The notes below the pieces were generated by a model, which searched no databases, was not told the DNA's origin, and saw nothing but the letters and a program-made list of their open reading frames with translations. Below, one piece after another: positions 53,676 through 64,000 of a stretch of DNA of 64,000 bases. The position numbers and the translations under genes are program-made. This DNA is from Nostoc sp. JL34 (GTDB taxonomy: Bacteria > Cyanobacteriota > Cyanobacteriia > Cyanobacteriales > Nostocaceae), in contig NZ_JABXKQ010000124.1 of the NCBI RefSeq assembly GCF_017114945.1, positions 92,383 to 156,382 of the forward strand, read 5' to 3'. Within the stretch, counting starts at the first letter, position 1. Each line of letters opens with the position of its first letter.

Positions 53676-53753
53676 GTTATATACTAATAACTGGAGAAAA
53701 TAGAAAATTTATATCAATTGCTAATTTCACGCATCGCGCCAATAAATGCATAT

Positions 53754-54773
53754 TTAGCGGATACTTCTTTGAAGTTTATTCATTGTTTTGTTTAAAAAAT
53801 TATTAGTTTTTGCAATTATACTAAGTGGTTTTAGCTGTTTTGGTCTTTGTTCTGGCTGTTTAAGAAAACGATAGTGTAAAAACTCATTTGCATAACATAT
53901 ATTAACATCTTGTCCTTGACATAAGTGGGCAAAATCACGAGAAGAATAGCTCATATAATGGATGCGGTGAATTCGTTTTAAGCCATCCTGATTATAAAGA
54001 ATATTATTAATATTCACGAAGGGATCTACATTGGCACAGTTACCTGTTCTATCTTCCGCATTGGGGCTAAGTGTAAAGTTAAATAGTGGGCGATCGCAGC
54101 GCAAAGTCATATAATTAAACAAAAAAGAATCATCCCACCATCCATATCCATTAATCCATTCAACTTCCCTATGAGTAATTAATCTCTCCATCATTATTTC
54201 AATTTCTTTAGCAGTAAATAACCCTCGCTTAGAACCAAAAAAGCTAGAACAATGCAGCTTAGAACGTATATCCGCTTCTGTATACAGTCCAGTTTGTTCT
54301 ATAACTGAAATATTTAATGCTGCAACAGGTCTATCCTTAAGGTGTTCCCAATCATCAAAAATAAAATCGAATGTTTTTAACTTGTCAATTACATTATTGA
54401 GTGGCTTCATCGCCAAGCTATCACTATCATAAAATACAAATTTATCAAAAATCCCCTCAAAGGCAACAAACTTTCTTTGTAAATGACTTTTGTACCAGCT
54501 AGAGCGGGATAATTTTGTCTCTTTTTCTCTCGAATGAGCAGCCCAAACCTGATGAGCAAATTCTTCCCAGCGTTGAATTACGTCCCAATTATCAAACAGG
54601 ATTACATTCTTTCTAGCATTAACTTCTTGCCTAACTAGGTCTAGTCGCTCATCATAGGGAATAATACAAATAGGAATATCTGCGCTAATATTCTCCTCAA
54701 TGCTGTTTAGCAAAGCTACTAGTTGGTCAAACACCACATCATTCGCAAGGGTGTAAATACCGAAAGAATCCAT
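53754..54773 (-). CDS. Glycosyltransferase-like protein (Npun_R2821/R2822-type)
   Basis: 339 residues, start ATG at 54773. The beginning (FGIYTLANDVVFDQLVALLNSIEEN) and FVFYDSDSLAMKPL (a DxD metal site) fit a nucleotide-diphospho-sugar transferase. WINGYGWWDDSFLFNYMTLRC and IHRIHYMSYSSRDFAHLCQG are recalled features of a small cyanobacterial family. 78 bp separate it from the GT2 gene on the same strand, so they are probably cotranscribed. Family name is from memory. Confidence 0.7.
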   Translation of the reverse strand: MDSFGIYTLANDVVFDQLVALLNSIEENISADIPICIIPYDERLDLVRQEVNARKNVILFDNWDVIQRWEEFAHQVWAAHSREKETKLSRSSWYKSHLQRKFVAFEGIFDKFVFYDSDSLAMKPLNNVIDKLKTFDFIFDDWEHLKDRPVAALNISVIEQTGLYTEADIRSKLHCSSFFGSKRGLFTAKEIEIMMERLITHREVEWINGYGWWDDSFLFNYMTLRCDRPLFNFTLSPNAEDRTGNCANVDPFVNINNILYNQDGLKRIHRIHYMSYSSRDFAHLCQGQDVNICYANEFLHYRFLKQPEQRPKQLKPLSIIAKTNNFLNKTMNKLQRSIR

Positions 54774-55167
54774 TTTTAGAAATCCTTTTTATCTTTTGTT
54801 ACCGAGAAGATTTTTGAAAAGTATTGTTGGTAAAAACAATATCTCAGAAACTTAACCTTTTAGCATCCATTCCCTCGTAGGTAAGGGGGGTTAAAAGCCT
54901 CTCCCTCCAAGGCGAGAGAGGCTTTTAAATGAATTTTTAGTATACTTCGCGACTTTTCAAACATCCTCTGAGTAGGGCATAATATTCTCGTTATTTTCTG
55001 ATCTATTATTCCCAAAGAATTAATAATATACACATAATTGAAATCTGTTCAAAAGCTGATGATCTCGGAGGAGTTCTGCAACTTGGGCAGATCAAGTAGC
55101 TTTGAGATGTCTACCTGTAAGATACTGTGGTGGAATAGGCGATTGAGGTAGCAAATTCAACACTAAA
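54774..55167. other. Intergenic region with a 13-bp perfect hairpin
   Basis: 394 bp between two minus-strand genes. TTAAAAGCCTCTC (54891-54903) and GAGAGGCTTTTAA (54916-54928) form a perfect stem with a 12-base loop, about 240 bp past the oxygenase stop. It may terminate that transcript or be a dispersed repeat. Nothing else seen. Confidence 0.5.
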
Positions 55168-55788
55168 TTATGAGGAATACTTTCTCTTTTTGGTTGTAGA
55201 CTGAGTGCTTCTTGACTCTACAGTGAATTCAGGGATTTCCTGGAGTTCAGCTTCACTCAAGCTATACTGTTCACAAACGAGACTCAGACGATTTCCTGGG
55301 GTTTTCACAGCGTTAACAGAATGGGTTAAATCACCTTGAAAATAAACTAAAGTATTTAATTGGGGCTTAATTTGCCCAAGTTGGCGTTTGTGCGATCGCA
55401 ATATCAGTTCTCCTCCTTCCATATCTGCTGGGACTCGCACATAGAGGACACTGACAACCGCAGGTGGTTCAATGGTTTTGGAGTAGGAACGTAAGGAGCG
55501 ATCGATATGCGGATCGACACGGGAGCCTTCTTTGAGTTGTAAAGGGTTGAGGTAAAAAGCATTACAATTCGGCTGGAGAGCCAAATCTAGGTAAGCCTTG
55601 AAATAGGGAAACTGCTGTTCTACTTTTGGTAATCCAGAACGCTGAAATACTACAGAAAATCCTTTAGTGGCGACAAAATCGCGGTTGAGGTTGTTGATAG
55701 CAAAATAAGGACAAGCTTGGATTTCTCCCCATAAGTTGTTTAGGTAATCGGTGGGGAAGGCGTTAGATTGTTGTTGATAGTGTTTCAC
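55168..55788 (-). CDS. 2-oxoglutarate/Fe(II)-dependent oxygenase, prolyl hydroxylase-like
   Basis: 206 residues. The iron facial triad is visible: H-x-D in DPHIDRSLRSY, and the distal His in GDLTHSVNAV, followed by Arg in GNRLSLVCEQY for 2-oxoglutarate. VSVLYVRVPADMEGGELIL completes the double-stranded beta helix. The substrate is unknown; relatives hydroxylate proteins or small molecules. Start ATG at 55788. Isolated. Confidence 0.88.
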   Translation of the reverse strand: MKHYQQQSNAFPTDYLNNLWGEIQACPYFAINNLNRDFVATKGFSVVFQRSGLPKVEQQFPYFKAYLDLALQPNCNAFYLNPLQLKEGSRVDPHIDRSLRSYSKTIEPPAVVSVLYVRVPADMEGGELILRSHKRQLGQIKPQLNTLVYFQGDLTHSVNAVKTPGNRLSLVCEQYSLSEAELQEIPEFTVESRSTQSTTKKRKYSS

Positions 55789-56042
55789 GGTGGATGTGGG
55801 AGAAATAATACTTATAAATTGACAGAACTTAAACCTTGTCCTGGTAGTGTAGCAACATCGTGTCCGGCTAATTGCAATAAAGTCAAAACGCGCAAGTTGA
55901 TATTTTCATTTAGCTTCAATTTCACGCACTTGCTTCCTTTTTATTGTCAATTGATGGGAATGCGAGAAAGCAAATCATTGTGACTCATTTAGTTAATATT
56001 CCTGAATAATGAATATGTTAATTTCTTTCTGCAATCCTGTAC

Positions 56043-56909
56043 TTAGCGTAAAATCTGGTCAATCATCCGGTTGGCTTGCGAACTATAACCACCGCCAAAT
56101 AAATTGAAGTGATTCAAAATATGATATAGGTTATAGAGCGTTTTTCTCTGTTCATAGTCTGCATCTAACGGAAATACCTCGTTGTAACCCTTATAAAACG
56201 CTGCTGGGAACCCACCAAACAATTCTGTCATGGCGATATCAACTTCTCTATCTGCAAAATAAGTTGCTGGATCAAATATCACTGGTTCTCCCAAAACAGT
56301 ACACCCAGCATTTCCGCCCCATAAATCGCCATGTACTAAGGAAGGTTGCACCTGATGATCCGCTAATAGTTCAGGGATAGTTGTTAGTAACTTGTCTTGT
56401 TGGGGAAAATTAGCTCCTCGCCGCCTTGCCAATTGAAATTGATAACCCAGGCGATGTTTAATATAAAATTCTGTCCAGTCTGCTGTCCAAGTATTGATTT
56501 GGGGTGTAGAACCAATGGTGTTGTTAGTTTTCCAACCAAAACCTTGACTGCTGCTAGCTTTATGCATAGCTGCTAACTTGCGCCCCATTTCTTCCCATGA
56601 GTTGCTGTTACCACTACCAAGTTCCAACCATTCCAGGACGATGTAGCTAGAATTATCAGCAGTACCCCAGCAAATTGGTTTGGGAATGCGAATACTAGCT
56701 GTTGCTAGCATTTCCTCTAAACCCAACGCCTCAGCTTCAAACATCGCAACTTGGGATGCAAGGTTTTGCTTGACAAAGTAGGTTATCTCACCATTAGAGC
56801 CAGCATAACCTTGGTTGATGCACCCGCCACCAACCGATCGCCGTTGCTGACTCTGAAATTTTTCGCCCGTCACCTGGCTAATATGCGCGTCGATTTGAGT
56901 CCACATCAT
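56043..56909 (-). CDS. Fructosamine kinase family protein
   Basis: 288 residues, start ATG at 56909. Kinase-like fold with the catalytic loop SLVHGDLWGGNAGC and the metal Asp in VIFDPATYFADREVDIAM, typical of fructosamine-3-kinase homologs that phosphorylate glycated (Amadori) proteins or sugars, destabilising them for repair. YIVLEWLELGSG forms the hinge. The role in cyanobacteria is not settled. A short heptamer tract (CCCAATG) separates it from the M16 gene. Confidence 0.9.
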   Translation of the reverse strand: MMWTQIDAHISQVTGEKFQSQQRRSVGGGCINQGYAGSNGEITYFVKQNLASQVAMFEAEALGLEEMLATASIRIPKPICWGTADNSSYIVLEWLELGSGNSNSWEEMGRKLAAMHKASSSQGFGWKTNNTIGSTPQINTWTADWTEFYIKHRLGYQFQLARRRGANFPQQDKLLTTIPELLADHQVQPSLVHGDLWGGNAGCTVLGEPVIFDPATYFADREVDIAMTELFGGFPAAFYKGYNEVFPLDADYEQRKTLYNLYHILNHFNLFGGGYSSQANRMIDQILR

Positions 56910-57028
56910 GCTATTTTGGATTTTATATTTTGGATTTTTGATTAGTAACTGGGCATTGGGTAATAGTTATTAATTATCTTCCCCATGCCCAATGCCCAAT
57001 GCCCAATGCCCTATTCCAAATTTTTAAT

Positions 57029-58309
57029 TTACGGCTTGACGAAAACTACACCATAAGCATCTGGGGAAAGATACTCTTTGGCTGCTTGCATCAAGTCAGT
57101 TGCATCTTGGCTCTGAATTATCGCTGGGTAGTTAAAGGCGGGTTCTAAATCTCCCACCAAAGATTGATAATAACCATACAACCCAGAGCGATCGCTTGGT
57201 GTTTCGTTGGCAAAAATATATCTGTTAGCTACTCTTTGCCGCACACGGGCAATTTCTGATTCTTTTACCAACTCTATTTGTATTTTGCCAATGTGTTGAG
57301 CGATCGCATCTTCTACAACTGGTAAATTTTCTACTGCACATTTAGCTGAAATATAAAATATGCCTTGCAGATGATTGCTCATGTTGCTCACAGAAATTGA
57401 AGAAACCAATTCTCGTTCTTCCCGTAAATCCCTCACCAATCTTGATGTCCGTCCCTGTCCCAAAATTGCTGCTAAAACATCCAGCCCATAGGTGCGATCT
57501 AACTGCCTCATTCCTGGAACCCGCCAAACCATCACTAGTCTTGCTTGTTGCAGACTTTCATCTGTAAATTCTCGACGGACAATTTCTGTAAATGGTGACT
57601 CAGGGCTAAGTGGGGAGTGGGGAGTGGGGAGTGGGGAATGGGGAGTTTTATTAGCTTTCGTAAATCCTTCAGCAACGGTTGCAATTAATTCTTCCACAGG
57701 TAAATTGCCCACAGCTACAGCAGTAATTGACTGGGGTTGATACCAATTAGTATGAAAATCTCGCATCTGCTGAGGTTTGAGTTCGGCAATCACCGATTCT
57801 GGCCCTAATACTGCACGGCGATAGGGTAGCTGATCAAAAGCTGTCTCCATCGCCCGCCGATATGTACGCCGCTGGGGATTATCCTCTGAACGCCTAATTT
57901 CTTCCAAAACTACCAATCGCTCACGTTCAAAGGCATCATCAGGAATACTTGCATTTGATACTACATCTATTTGTAGTGGCGCAAGATCGGCAAAATCTTT
58001 GGGTGCAGTAGTTATATAGTAATGAGTATAATCTTGGCTAGTAGCGGCATTGGTAACAGCACCCCGTTCTTCAATTCGACGTTCAAATTCGCCGCTAGCC
58101 AGTCGTTCTGTTCCTTTAAAAATCATGTGTTCTAAAAAGTGAGCCATGCCATTAATGGCATCAGGTTCTACAGCAGAGCCAACTTTAATCCATAAATTGA
58201 GGTTTACGGCTTCAACTGGCATTTGCTCGGCAATGATTGTCAAACCATTGGGCAACTGGTGCAGCGTTGGGGCATTAAGACGGGGAAATTTCCGTAGGGT
58301 TGAGGTCAT
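57029..58309 (-). CDS. M16-family zinc peptidase (pitrilysin-type)
   Basis: 426 residues, normal for single M16 subunits such as the mitochondrial processing peptidase homologs. The inverted zinc motif HFLEH has His57, Glu60 and His61, with a third ligand in RLVVLEEIRRSEDNP (around 130). ERGAVTNAATSQDYTHYYITT follows. Around residues 220-238 a run TPHSPLPTPHSPLSPESP is encoded by a GGGGAGT heptamer array inserted in the gene. The array is not a multiple of three, so the frame must have been preserved by compensating change. Start ATG at 58309. Confidence 0.92.
   Translation of the reverse strand: MTSTLRKFPRLNAPTLHQLPNGLTIIAEQMPVEAVNLNLWIKVGSAVEPDAINGMAHFLEHMIFKGTERLASGEFERRIEERGAVTNAATSQDYTHYYITTAPKDFADLAPLQIDVVSNASIPDDAFERERLVVLEEIRRSEDNPQRRTYRRAMETAFDQLPYRRAVLGPESVIAELKPQQMRDFHTNWYQPQSITAVAVGNLPVEELIATVAEGFTKANKTPHSPLPTPHSPLSPESPFTEIVRREFTDESLQQARLVMVWRVPGMRQLDRTYGLDVLAAILGQGRTSRLVRDLREERELVSSISVSNMSNHLQGIFYISAKCAVENLPVVEDAIAQHIGKIQIELVKESEIARVRQRVANRYIFANETPSDRSGLYGYYQSLVGDLEPAFNYPAIIQSQDATDLMQAAKEYLSPDAYGVVFVKP
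57611..57645. repeat. Heptamer array inside the M16 peptidase gene
   Basis: Five tandem heptamers, TGGGGAG x3, TGGGGAA, TGGGGAG (35 bp), lie within an intact coding sequence. On the minus strand they encode a Pro/His/Ser/Thr-rich loop. The same heptamer family is otherwise intergenic in this window. Confidence 0.9.
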
Positions 58310-58591
58310 TGCTACTTGTGTGTGAGGAGCGATGTTACTCTTTTATCTTATCTGCGACTGAAAATAAGCACTGCGATCGCTTTGCAAACGCCTGCCGTAG
58401 GATGCCCGTTCACGTAGTGTCTCCTTTAGGAGAAGGGCTGTAGAACGCATCAGCAACAGACGCAAAGAAGAATTTTCTCGTATCTCCACATCTCCGTATG
58501 CTGACTACTTTCTTTAGCCATGAACTCATTAATCTCGATAACACTGTAAAATTATGAATAGCAATATTAAGAATTATAAAAATAAATATCA

Positions 58592-60121
58592 ATGTCCAGC
58601 ATTTCTATTGACAAAAGTAAATCTCGTGTAGTCGTTATTGGTGCAGGAATAGGTGGACTGACTGCTGGGGCATTATTAGCTCATAGAGGTTACAGTGTCT
58701 TAATTTTGGATCAAGCCCTTGTACCAGGAGGCTGTGCTTCGACGTTTAAACGCCAAGGATTTACCTTTGATGTGGGAGCAACTCAGGTGGCGGGGTTGGA
58801 ACCAGGGGGAATTCACCACCGCATTTTCTCAGAATTGTCAATAGATTTACCCCAAGCAACGCCTTGTGACCCTGCTTGTGCGGTGTATTTACCTGGGGAA
58901 AGTACACCTATCAACGTTTGGCGCGACCAAGAGAAATGGCAAGAGGAACGACAAAAACAGTTTCCTGGTAGCGAACCGTTTTGGCAGTTAATGACAACTT
59001 TATTTAATGCTAGTTGGGAATTTCAAGGACGCGATCCGGTACTACCACCGCGTAATTTATGGGATTTGTGGCAGCTAATGCAAGCGGTGCGTCCCAGTAC
59101 ATTAATTACCGTACCCTTCACCTTGTTTACTGTAGGAGATGCTTTACGGTTATGTGGACTGGGTAATGACCGACGACTAAGAACTTTTTTAGATTTGCAA
59201 CTGAAGCTATACTCCCAAGTCAATGCAGACGAGACAGCATTACTTTATGCCGCCACAGCATTGAGTGTATCCCAATTGCCCCAAGGATTATTTCACCTCC
59301 AGGGAAGTATGCAAGTATTAAGCGATCGCCTAGTACAATCTTTAGAAAGAGATGGCGGCAAATTATTGATGCGCCACACTGTAGAACAAATCACAGTAGA
59401 AAACGGCAAAGCCAGTGCTGTTGTCATTAGAAATCAGAAAACTGGCGAAGTCTGGACAGAAGCAGCCGACCATATAGTTAGTAACGTCACCGTGCAAAAC
59501 TTGGTGCAGTTATTGGGAGAACAAGCGCCATCTGGTTATAAAAACCGGGTGGAAAAACTGCTTCAAGCATCAGGCGCTTTTGTGGTGTATTTGGGTGTAG
59601 ACGCCAGTGCGATTCCGGCTGGGTGTCCTCCCCACCTCCAATTTCTGTATGATGTCAATGGCCCCATCGGCGAGAATAATTCCCTATTTGTTTCTGTCAG
59701 TCACCCTGGAGATGGTCGCGCCCCGGAGGGGAAAGCGACAATTATTGCTTCTTCATTTGTCGATCCTGCACAGTGGTGGCAGACTGAAGATTATCAAGAA
59801 CTAAAAGAAAAGTTTACCCTCCAAGCGATCGCACGTCTTGCTCAATACTTTTATCTCAAACCAGAAACTATTCTTTATCAAGAAGCAGCAACACCCCGCA
59901 CCTTTGCCCATTTCACAGCCCGCGATCGCGGTATAGTTGGTGGTATTGGTCAAAGAATACCCACCTTTGGCCCCTTTGGCTTTGCTAACCGGACACCCAT
60001 CCAGGATTTGTGGTTAGTTGGTGACTCCACCCATCCAGGGGAAGGTACTGCTGGGGTAAGTTATTCAGCGCTAACAGTAGTCAGGCAAATTGAAGCGCAA
60101 CGCAAATGTAGTATTTTTTGA
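58592..60121 (+). CDS. crtD: Carotenoid desaturase CrtD-like (C-3',4' desaturase)
   Basis: FAD-dependent phytoene-desaturase-family enzyme, 509 residues. Dinucleotide motif VVVIGAGIGGLTAGALLA (about 13-30) and the signature LVPGGCASTFKRQGFTFDVGATQVAGLEPGG. The C-terminal FAD segment is DLWLVGDSTHPGEGTAGVSYSA. The GGCASTFKRxGFTFDVGATQVAG text fits cyanobacterial CrtD (myxoxanthophyll synthesis) better than the carotene isomerase CrtH. No other crt gene is nearby, so the assignment rests on sequence memory. Start ATG at 58592. Confidence 0.8.
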   Translation: MSSISIDKSKSRVVVIGAGIGGLTAGALLAHRGYSVLILDQALVPGGCASTFKRQGFTFDVGATQVAGLEPGGIHHRIFSELSIDLPQATPCDPACAVYLPGESTPINVWRDQEKWQEERQKQFPGSEPFWQLMTTLFNASWEFQGRDPVLPPRNLWDLWQLMQAVRPSTLITVPFTLFTVGDALRLCGLGNDRRLRTFLDLQLKLYSQVNADETALLYAATALSVSQLPQGLFHLQGSMQVLSDRLVQSLERDGGKLLMRHTVEQITVENGKASAVVIRNQKTGEVWTEAADHIVSNVTVQNLVQLLGEQAPSGYKNRVEKLLQASGAFVVYLGVDASAIPAGCPPHLQFLYDVNGPIGENNSLFVSVSHPGDGRAPEGKATIIASSFVDPAQWWQTEDYQELKEKFTLQAIARLAQYFYLKPETILYQEAATPRTFAHFTARDRGIVGGIGQRIPTFGPFGFANRTPIQDLWLVGDSTHPGEGTAGVSYSALTVVRQIEAQRKCSIF

Positions 60122-60476
60122 AAGTAAAAATATAATCCCCATAAATAAATTTAGGGGACTGGGGACTGGGGACTGGGGACTGGGGACTGGGCAAGAAATT
60201 CCTCTAAGATTTGGTTGGGGTATGAATGCCCATTCAAATCAGGAGCAACGCGAAAAAGTTAGATTATCGTGAAATGAGCAGGGGGAGGAGGGGGAGTAAA
60301 GAGAAATATTTAGAAATATTTCTAAATATTTAGTAATTTTTACGACTATTACAGATCGAAATATACTTATTTGTTTCTCTCCCCTTGCCTCCCCTGCCTC
60401 CCCTGCCTCCCCATCTCACTAGTTAGAGCATTGCTCCCATTCAAATCTTCCCATTCCCCAGTCCTCAGTCCCTAAT
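60122..60476. repeat. Repeat-rich gap: (GGGGACT)5 and C-rich tandem units
   Basis: Perfect (GGGGACT)5 at 60154-60188, a purine-rich GGGGGAGGAGGGGG stretch near 60280, and CTCCCCTGC tandem copies at 60378-60412. ATTTAGAAATATTTCTAAATATTTAG near 60307-60334 gives an AT-rich hairpin. No gene. Confidence 0.75.
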
Positions 60477-61517
60477 TCAAAAATCTGAAAGTTTAAATCG
60501 AAGGTTTTGGTTCACTGCAAAAGCCGTATCTGGGTAGTCGCTAAATACGCCATCAACACCTAAACTGAAAAATAGTTCATATTCGCCTTGGGGATTTCCT
60601 TGAAAGTCCAGTGGTAAAAAGCAGTCTTCGTTGCGGAAAGTCCAAACATGAACCAGCAAACCAGCCGCATGAGCATCTGTGACTAAAGATGTAGGCGATG
60701 TCTGGCGACAAGCTGCTTTGCGTCTACGCAATTTACCATTGCTGTCTCTGGGAACCAGTAAATTTTTATGAATCCCAACCGCCTGTGCATATTTAGCAAT
60801 CTCCCTTAAACCTGATGCAGTGACTAAATCTGTATATGTACGTTCGCAACCACTAACTACAAAATCATAAGGTTTACCACTGTTATTCAGCAATTGCACC
60901 AGAGGTAAATCAGTCTTTGTAGATAAATCTTGTAAATTACTCACTTCAAAAGACTGAATGAAAACAGGTGCATTAGCTCCCTGATAACCGTTGGCTGTCA
61001 AAGTTGCAAGTAGAGGTGCTTCTAGGGCTAACCCAATAGATTTAAAGTAAGTTGGGTGCTTAGTTTCTGGGTAAATACCGATAGCTCGATTAATTTCGGC
61101 ACTTTTACCCTTGGCTAAATCGATGATTTCTTGGAGAGTGGGAATTTCTAATAGTCCATCATAGGCGGTGTTTTGCGATCGCAGTTGGGGAATTCGCTCT
61201 TTGGCTCGGAGTGTTTTCAGTTCTCTTAGGGTAAAGTCTTCAGTAAACCAGCCAGTTTTCGATTCGCCATCAATTATTTTGCTGGTTTGACGGTGAGCAA
61301 ATTCTGGATGGCTAGCAACGTCCGTGGTTTCAGAAATCTCATTTTCGTGACGAGCAATTAAAACACCGTCTTTGGTGGAAACTAAATCAGGTTCAATATA
61401 ATCAGCCCCTAGTGCGATCGCTAATTCATAGGCAGCTAAAGTATGTTCGGGACGATAACCGCTAGCACCTCGGTGGGCAATAATAATTGGAGATGCCTCT
61501 GGCAAAATTCTAGTCAT
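60477..61517 (-). CDS. glpQ: Glycerophosphodiester phosphodiesterase
   Basis: Hydrolyses glycerophosphodiesters to glycerol-3-phosphate and an alcohol. 346 residues, TIM barrel. Catalytic His15 (IIAHRGASGYRPEHT), Glu42 and Asp44 (YIEPDLV) and His57 (LIARHE) are all in place, and GVFSDYPDTAF closes the barrel. No clear signal peptide is seen, so it may act in the cytoplasm, unlike E. coli GlpQ. Functionally it complements the phosphatases phoD and phoX. Start ATG at 61517. Confidence 0.93.
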   Translation of the reverse strand: MTRILPEASPIIIAHRGASGYRPEHTLAAYELAIALGADYIEPDLVSTKDGVLIARHENEISETTDVASHPEFAHRQTSKIIDGESKTGWFTEDFTLRELKTLRAKERIPQLRSQNTAYDGLLEIPTLQEIIDLAKGKSAEINRAIGIYPETKHPTYFKSIGLALEAPLLATLTANGYQGANAPVFIQSFEVSNLQDLSTKTDLPLVQLLNNSGKPYDFVVSGCERTYTDLVTASGLREIAKYAQAVGIHKNLLVPRDSNGKLRRRKAACRQTSPTSLVTDAHAAGLLVHVWTFRNEDCFLPLDFQGNPQGEYELFFSLGVDGVFSDYPDTAFAVNQNLRFKLSDF

Positions 61518-61645
61518 TACTTTCCCCGCCTCACAAAACTGGCATAAAAGAGAAAGATACTAGCACAGAATGGCAAACATAAAGCTACCATCTGAAATAG
61601 GCAAAAAGCTTACTACATAGGTGTTTTTTCTTTTGACTTGTTGTA

Positions 61646-62596
61646 CTAGTAGCCACTGACATCAACCAATCGATATCCTTCACCAACCAGTTTGTCAAAA
61701 GTTGCTTGATACTGGGCTGAGGTCAATCCATGTCGTGCTTGCCAAGCTGGACTGTCAGATTTCTCCCAAATCGCGGCGTATCGGTTTTGCCCGTTGACAT
61801 TATAACCACTGACATCAGCCAACCGATATCCTTCACCAACTAGTTTGTCAAAAGTCGCTTGATACTGGGCTGAGGTCAATCCATGTCGTGCTTGCCAAGC
61901 TGGGCCGCCAGACTTCACCCAAATAGCAGCGTATCGGCCTTGTCCGTTGACATCATAACCACTGACATCAGCCAACCGATATCCTTCACCAACCAGTTTG
62001 TCAAAAGTCGCTTGATACTGGGCTGAGGTCAATCCATGTCGCGCCTGCCAAGCTGGGCCGTCTGACTTCTCCCAAATAGCAGCGTATCGATCTTGTCCGT
62101 TCACGCTGTAACCACTAACGTGAACTAATCGATATCCCTGACCAACCAGTTTGTCAAAAGTAGCTTGATACTGGGCCGAGGTCAATCCATGTCGTGCTTG
62201 CCAAGCTGGGCCGCCAGACTTCACCCAAATAGCAGCGTATCGGCCTTGTCCGTTGACATCATAACCACTGACATCAGCCAACCGATATCCTTCACCAACC
62301 AGTTTGTCAAAAGTCGCTTGATACTGGGCTGAGGTCAATCCATGTCGTGCTTGCCAAGCTGGGCCGCCAGACTTCACCCAAATAGCGGCGTATCGGTTTT
62401 GTCCGTTAGCGATTGCTTGTATTGTGCCATGAGGAATTTTCTGTAACTGGATGACATTTTGAGCAAGTACCTTTGTGTTTGTTTCGGTATTGTTGACATT
62501 ACTAGCAAAGTTGCTGGGAGCAGCAAAAGCGGAACTGACTAAAGTTGAAAGCAAGACTGCACTAGAGGCAGTAAATGTTAAAGAGCGCATGAACAT
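61646..62596 (-). CDS. Secreted protein of five BTRD1-like tandem repeats
   Basis: 316 residues: signal peptide (about 1-27, SLTFTASSAVLLSTLVSSAFA), a short linker, then five repeats of about 49 residues. Each carries RYAAIW(V/E)KS...PAWQARHGLTS...YQATFDKLVG and GYRL(A/V)(D/H)VSGY. The pattern matches bacterial tandem repeat domain 1, present in polyglycine hydrolase-like and other secreted proteins. No catalytic partner domain is fused. The repeats are near-identical at DNA level (unit about 147 bp), so copy number may vary by recombination. Role unknown, presumably extracellular. Confidence 0.88.
   Translation of the reverse strand: MFMRSLTFTASSAVLLSTLVSSAFAAPSNFASNVNNTETNTKVLAQNVIQLQKIPHGTIQAIANGQNRYAAIWVKSGGPAWQARHGLTSAQYQATFDKLVGEGYRLADVSGYDVNGQGRYAAIWVKSGGPAWQARHGLTSAQYQATFDKLVGQGYRLVHVSGYSVNGQDRYAAIWEKSDGPAWQARHGLTSAQYQATFDKLVGEGYRLADVSGYDVNGQGRYAAIWVKSGGPAWQARHGLTSAQYQATFDKLVGEGYRLADVSGYNVNGQNRYAAIWEKSDSPAWQARHGLTSAQYQATFDKLVGEGYRLVDVSGY

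Positions 62597-64000
<1,404 letters not shown>

Noticed and set aside
55768-55983. 71-codon plus-strand frame upstream of the 2OG oxygenase
   Set aside because: Occupies the promoter region of the oxygenase, no ribosome site or family signature.

Overview
The window reads as chromosomal DNA of a filamentous, Nostoc-type cyanobacterium. Support comes from two photosystem II small-subunit genes (psbM, psbK), nblS, pcxA, a CrtD-type carotenoid desaturase, very frequent GCGATCGC (HIP1) octamers, and many short tandem heptamer repeats and dispersed palindromes of the kind known from Nostoc/Anabaena. No rRNA, tRNA, CRISPR array, prophage or complete insertion sequence was seen.

Layout. 1-5 kb: lipoprotein fragment, a NarL/DesK-type two-component pair, and a Tat-exported PhoD phosphatase behind a good Pho-box candidate. 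5-9 kb: universal stress protein, then psbM, a 2Fe-2S ferredoxin, psbK and tgt on the minus strand. 9-18 kb: cobS, a PPC-domain exoprotein, comF, a GNAT enzyme, a repeat-rich gap holding a MITE-like element, a Tat-exported PhoX, a VOC protein, miaE and a hybrid histidine kinase. 18-25 kb: separate CheR-PAS and CheB genes, PPK2, a small membrane-protein gene broken by an in-frame TAG, and pcxA. 25-32 kb: a GT2-TPR protein, an FHA-GAF adenylate cyclase, and the succinate-semialdehyde dehydrogenase / 2-oxoglutarate decarboxylase pair that closes the cyanobacterial TCA bypass. 32-37 kb: accessory block with two P-loop ATPases, one carrying a long Gly/Val/Ala repeat membrane region. 37-50 kb: class I aldolase, RNase T2, aspartate aminotransferase, antitoxin and Uma2 remnants, a VanZ-LamG protein, a sugar-nucleotide epimerase, purD-nblS and a zinc-ribbon protein. 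50-53 kb: an AT-rich two-gene module (PD-(D/E)XK nuclease fused to ParA, overlapping a ParB/Srx-HhH gene). 53-64 kb: glycosyltransferases, 2OG-Fe(II) oxygenase, fructosamine kinase, M16 peptidase, crtD, glycerophosphodiester phosphodiesterase, a five-repeat secreted protein and the start of ligA.

How genes relate. Phosphate scavenging is a theme (phoD, phoX, glycerophosphodiester phosphodiesterase, PPK2), though the genes are scattered. Light, redox and stress genes (psbM, psbK, ferredoxin, nblS, pcxA, usp) are housekeeping. The best candidates for undescribed biology are the nuclease-ParA/ParB module at 50.4-52.6 kb, with a perfect 16-bp palindrome upstream, and the ATPase block at 33.0-37.1 kb. 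The intergenic DNA is full of miniature inverted-repeat elements, one of which has cleanly split an older palindromic repeat.
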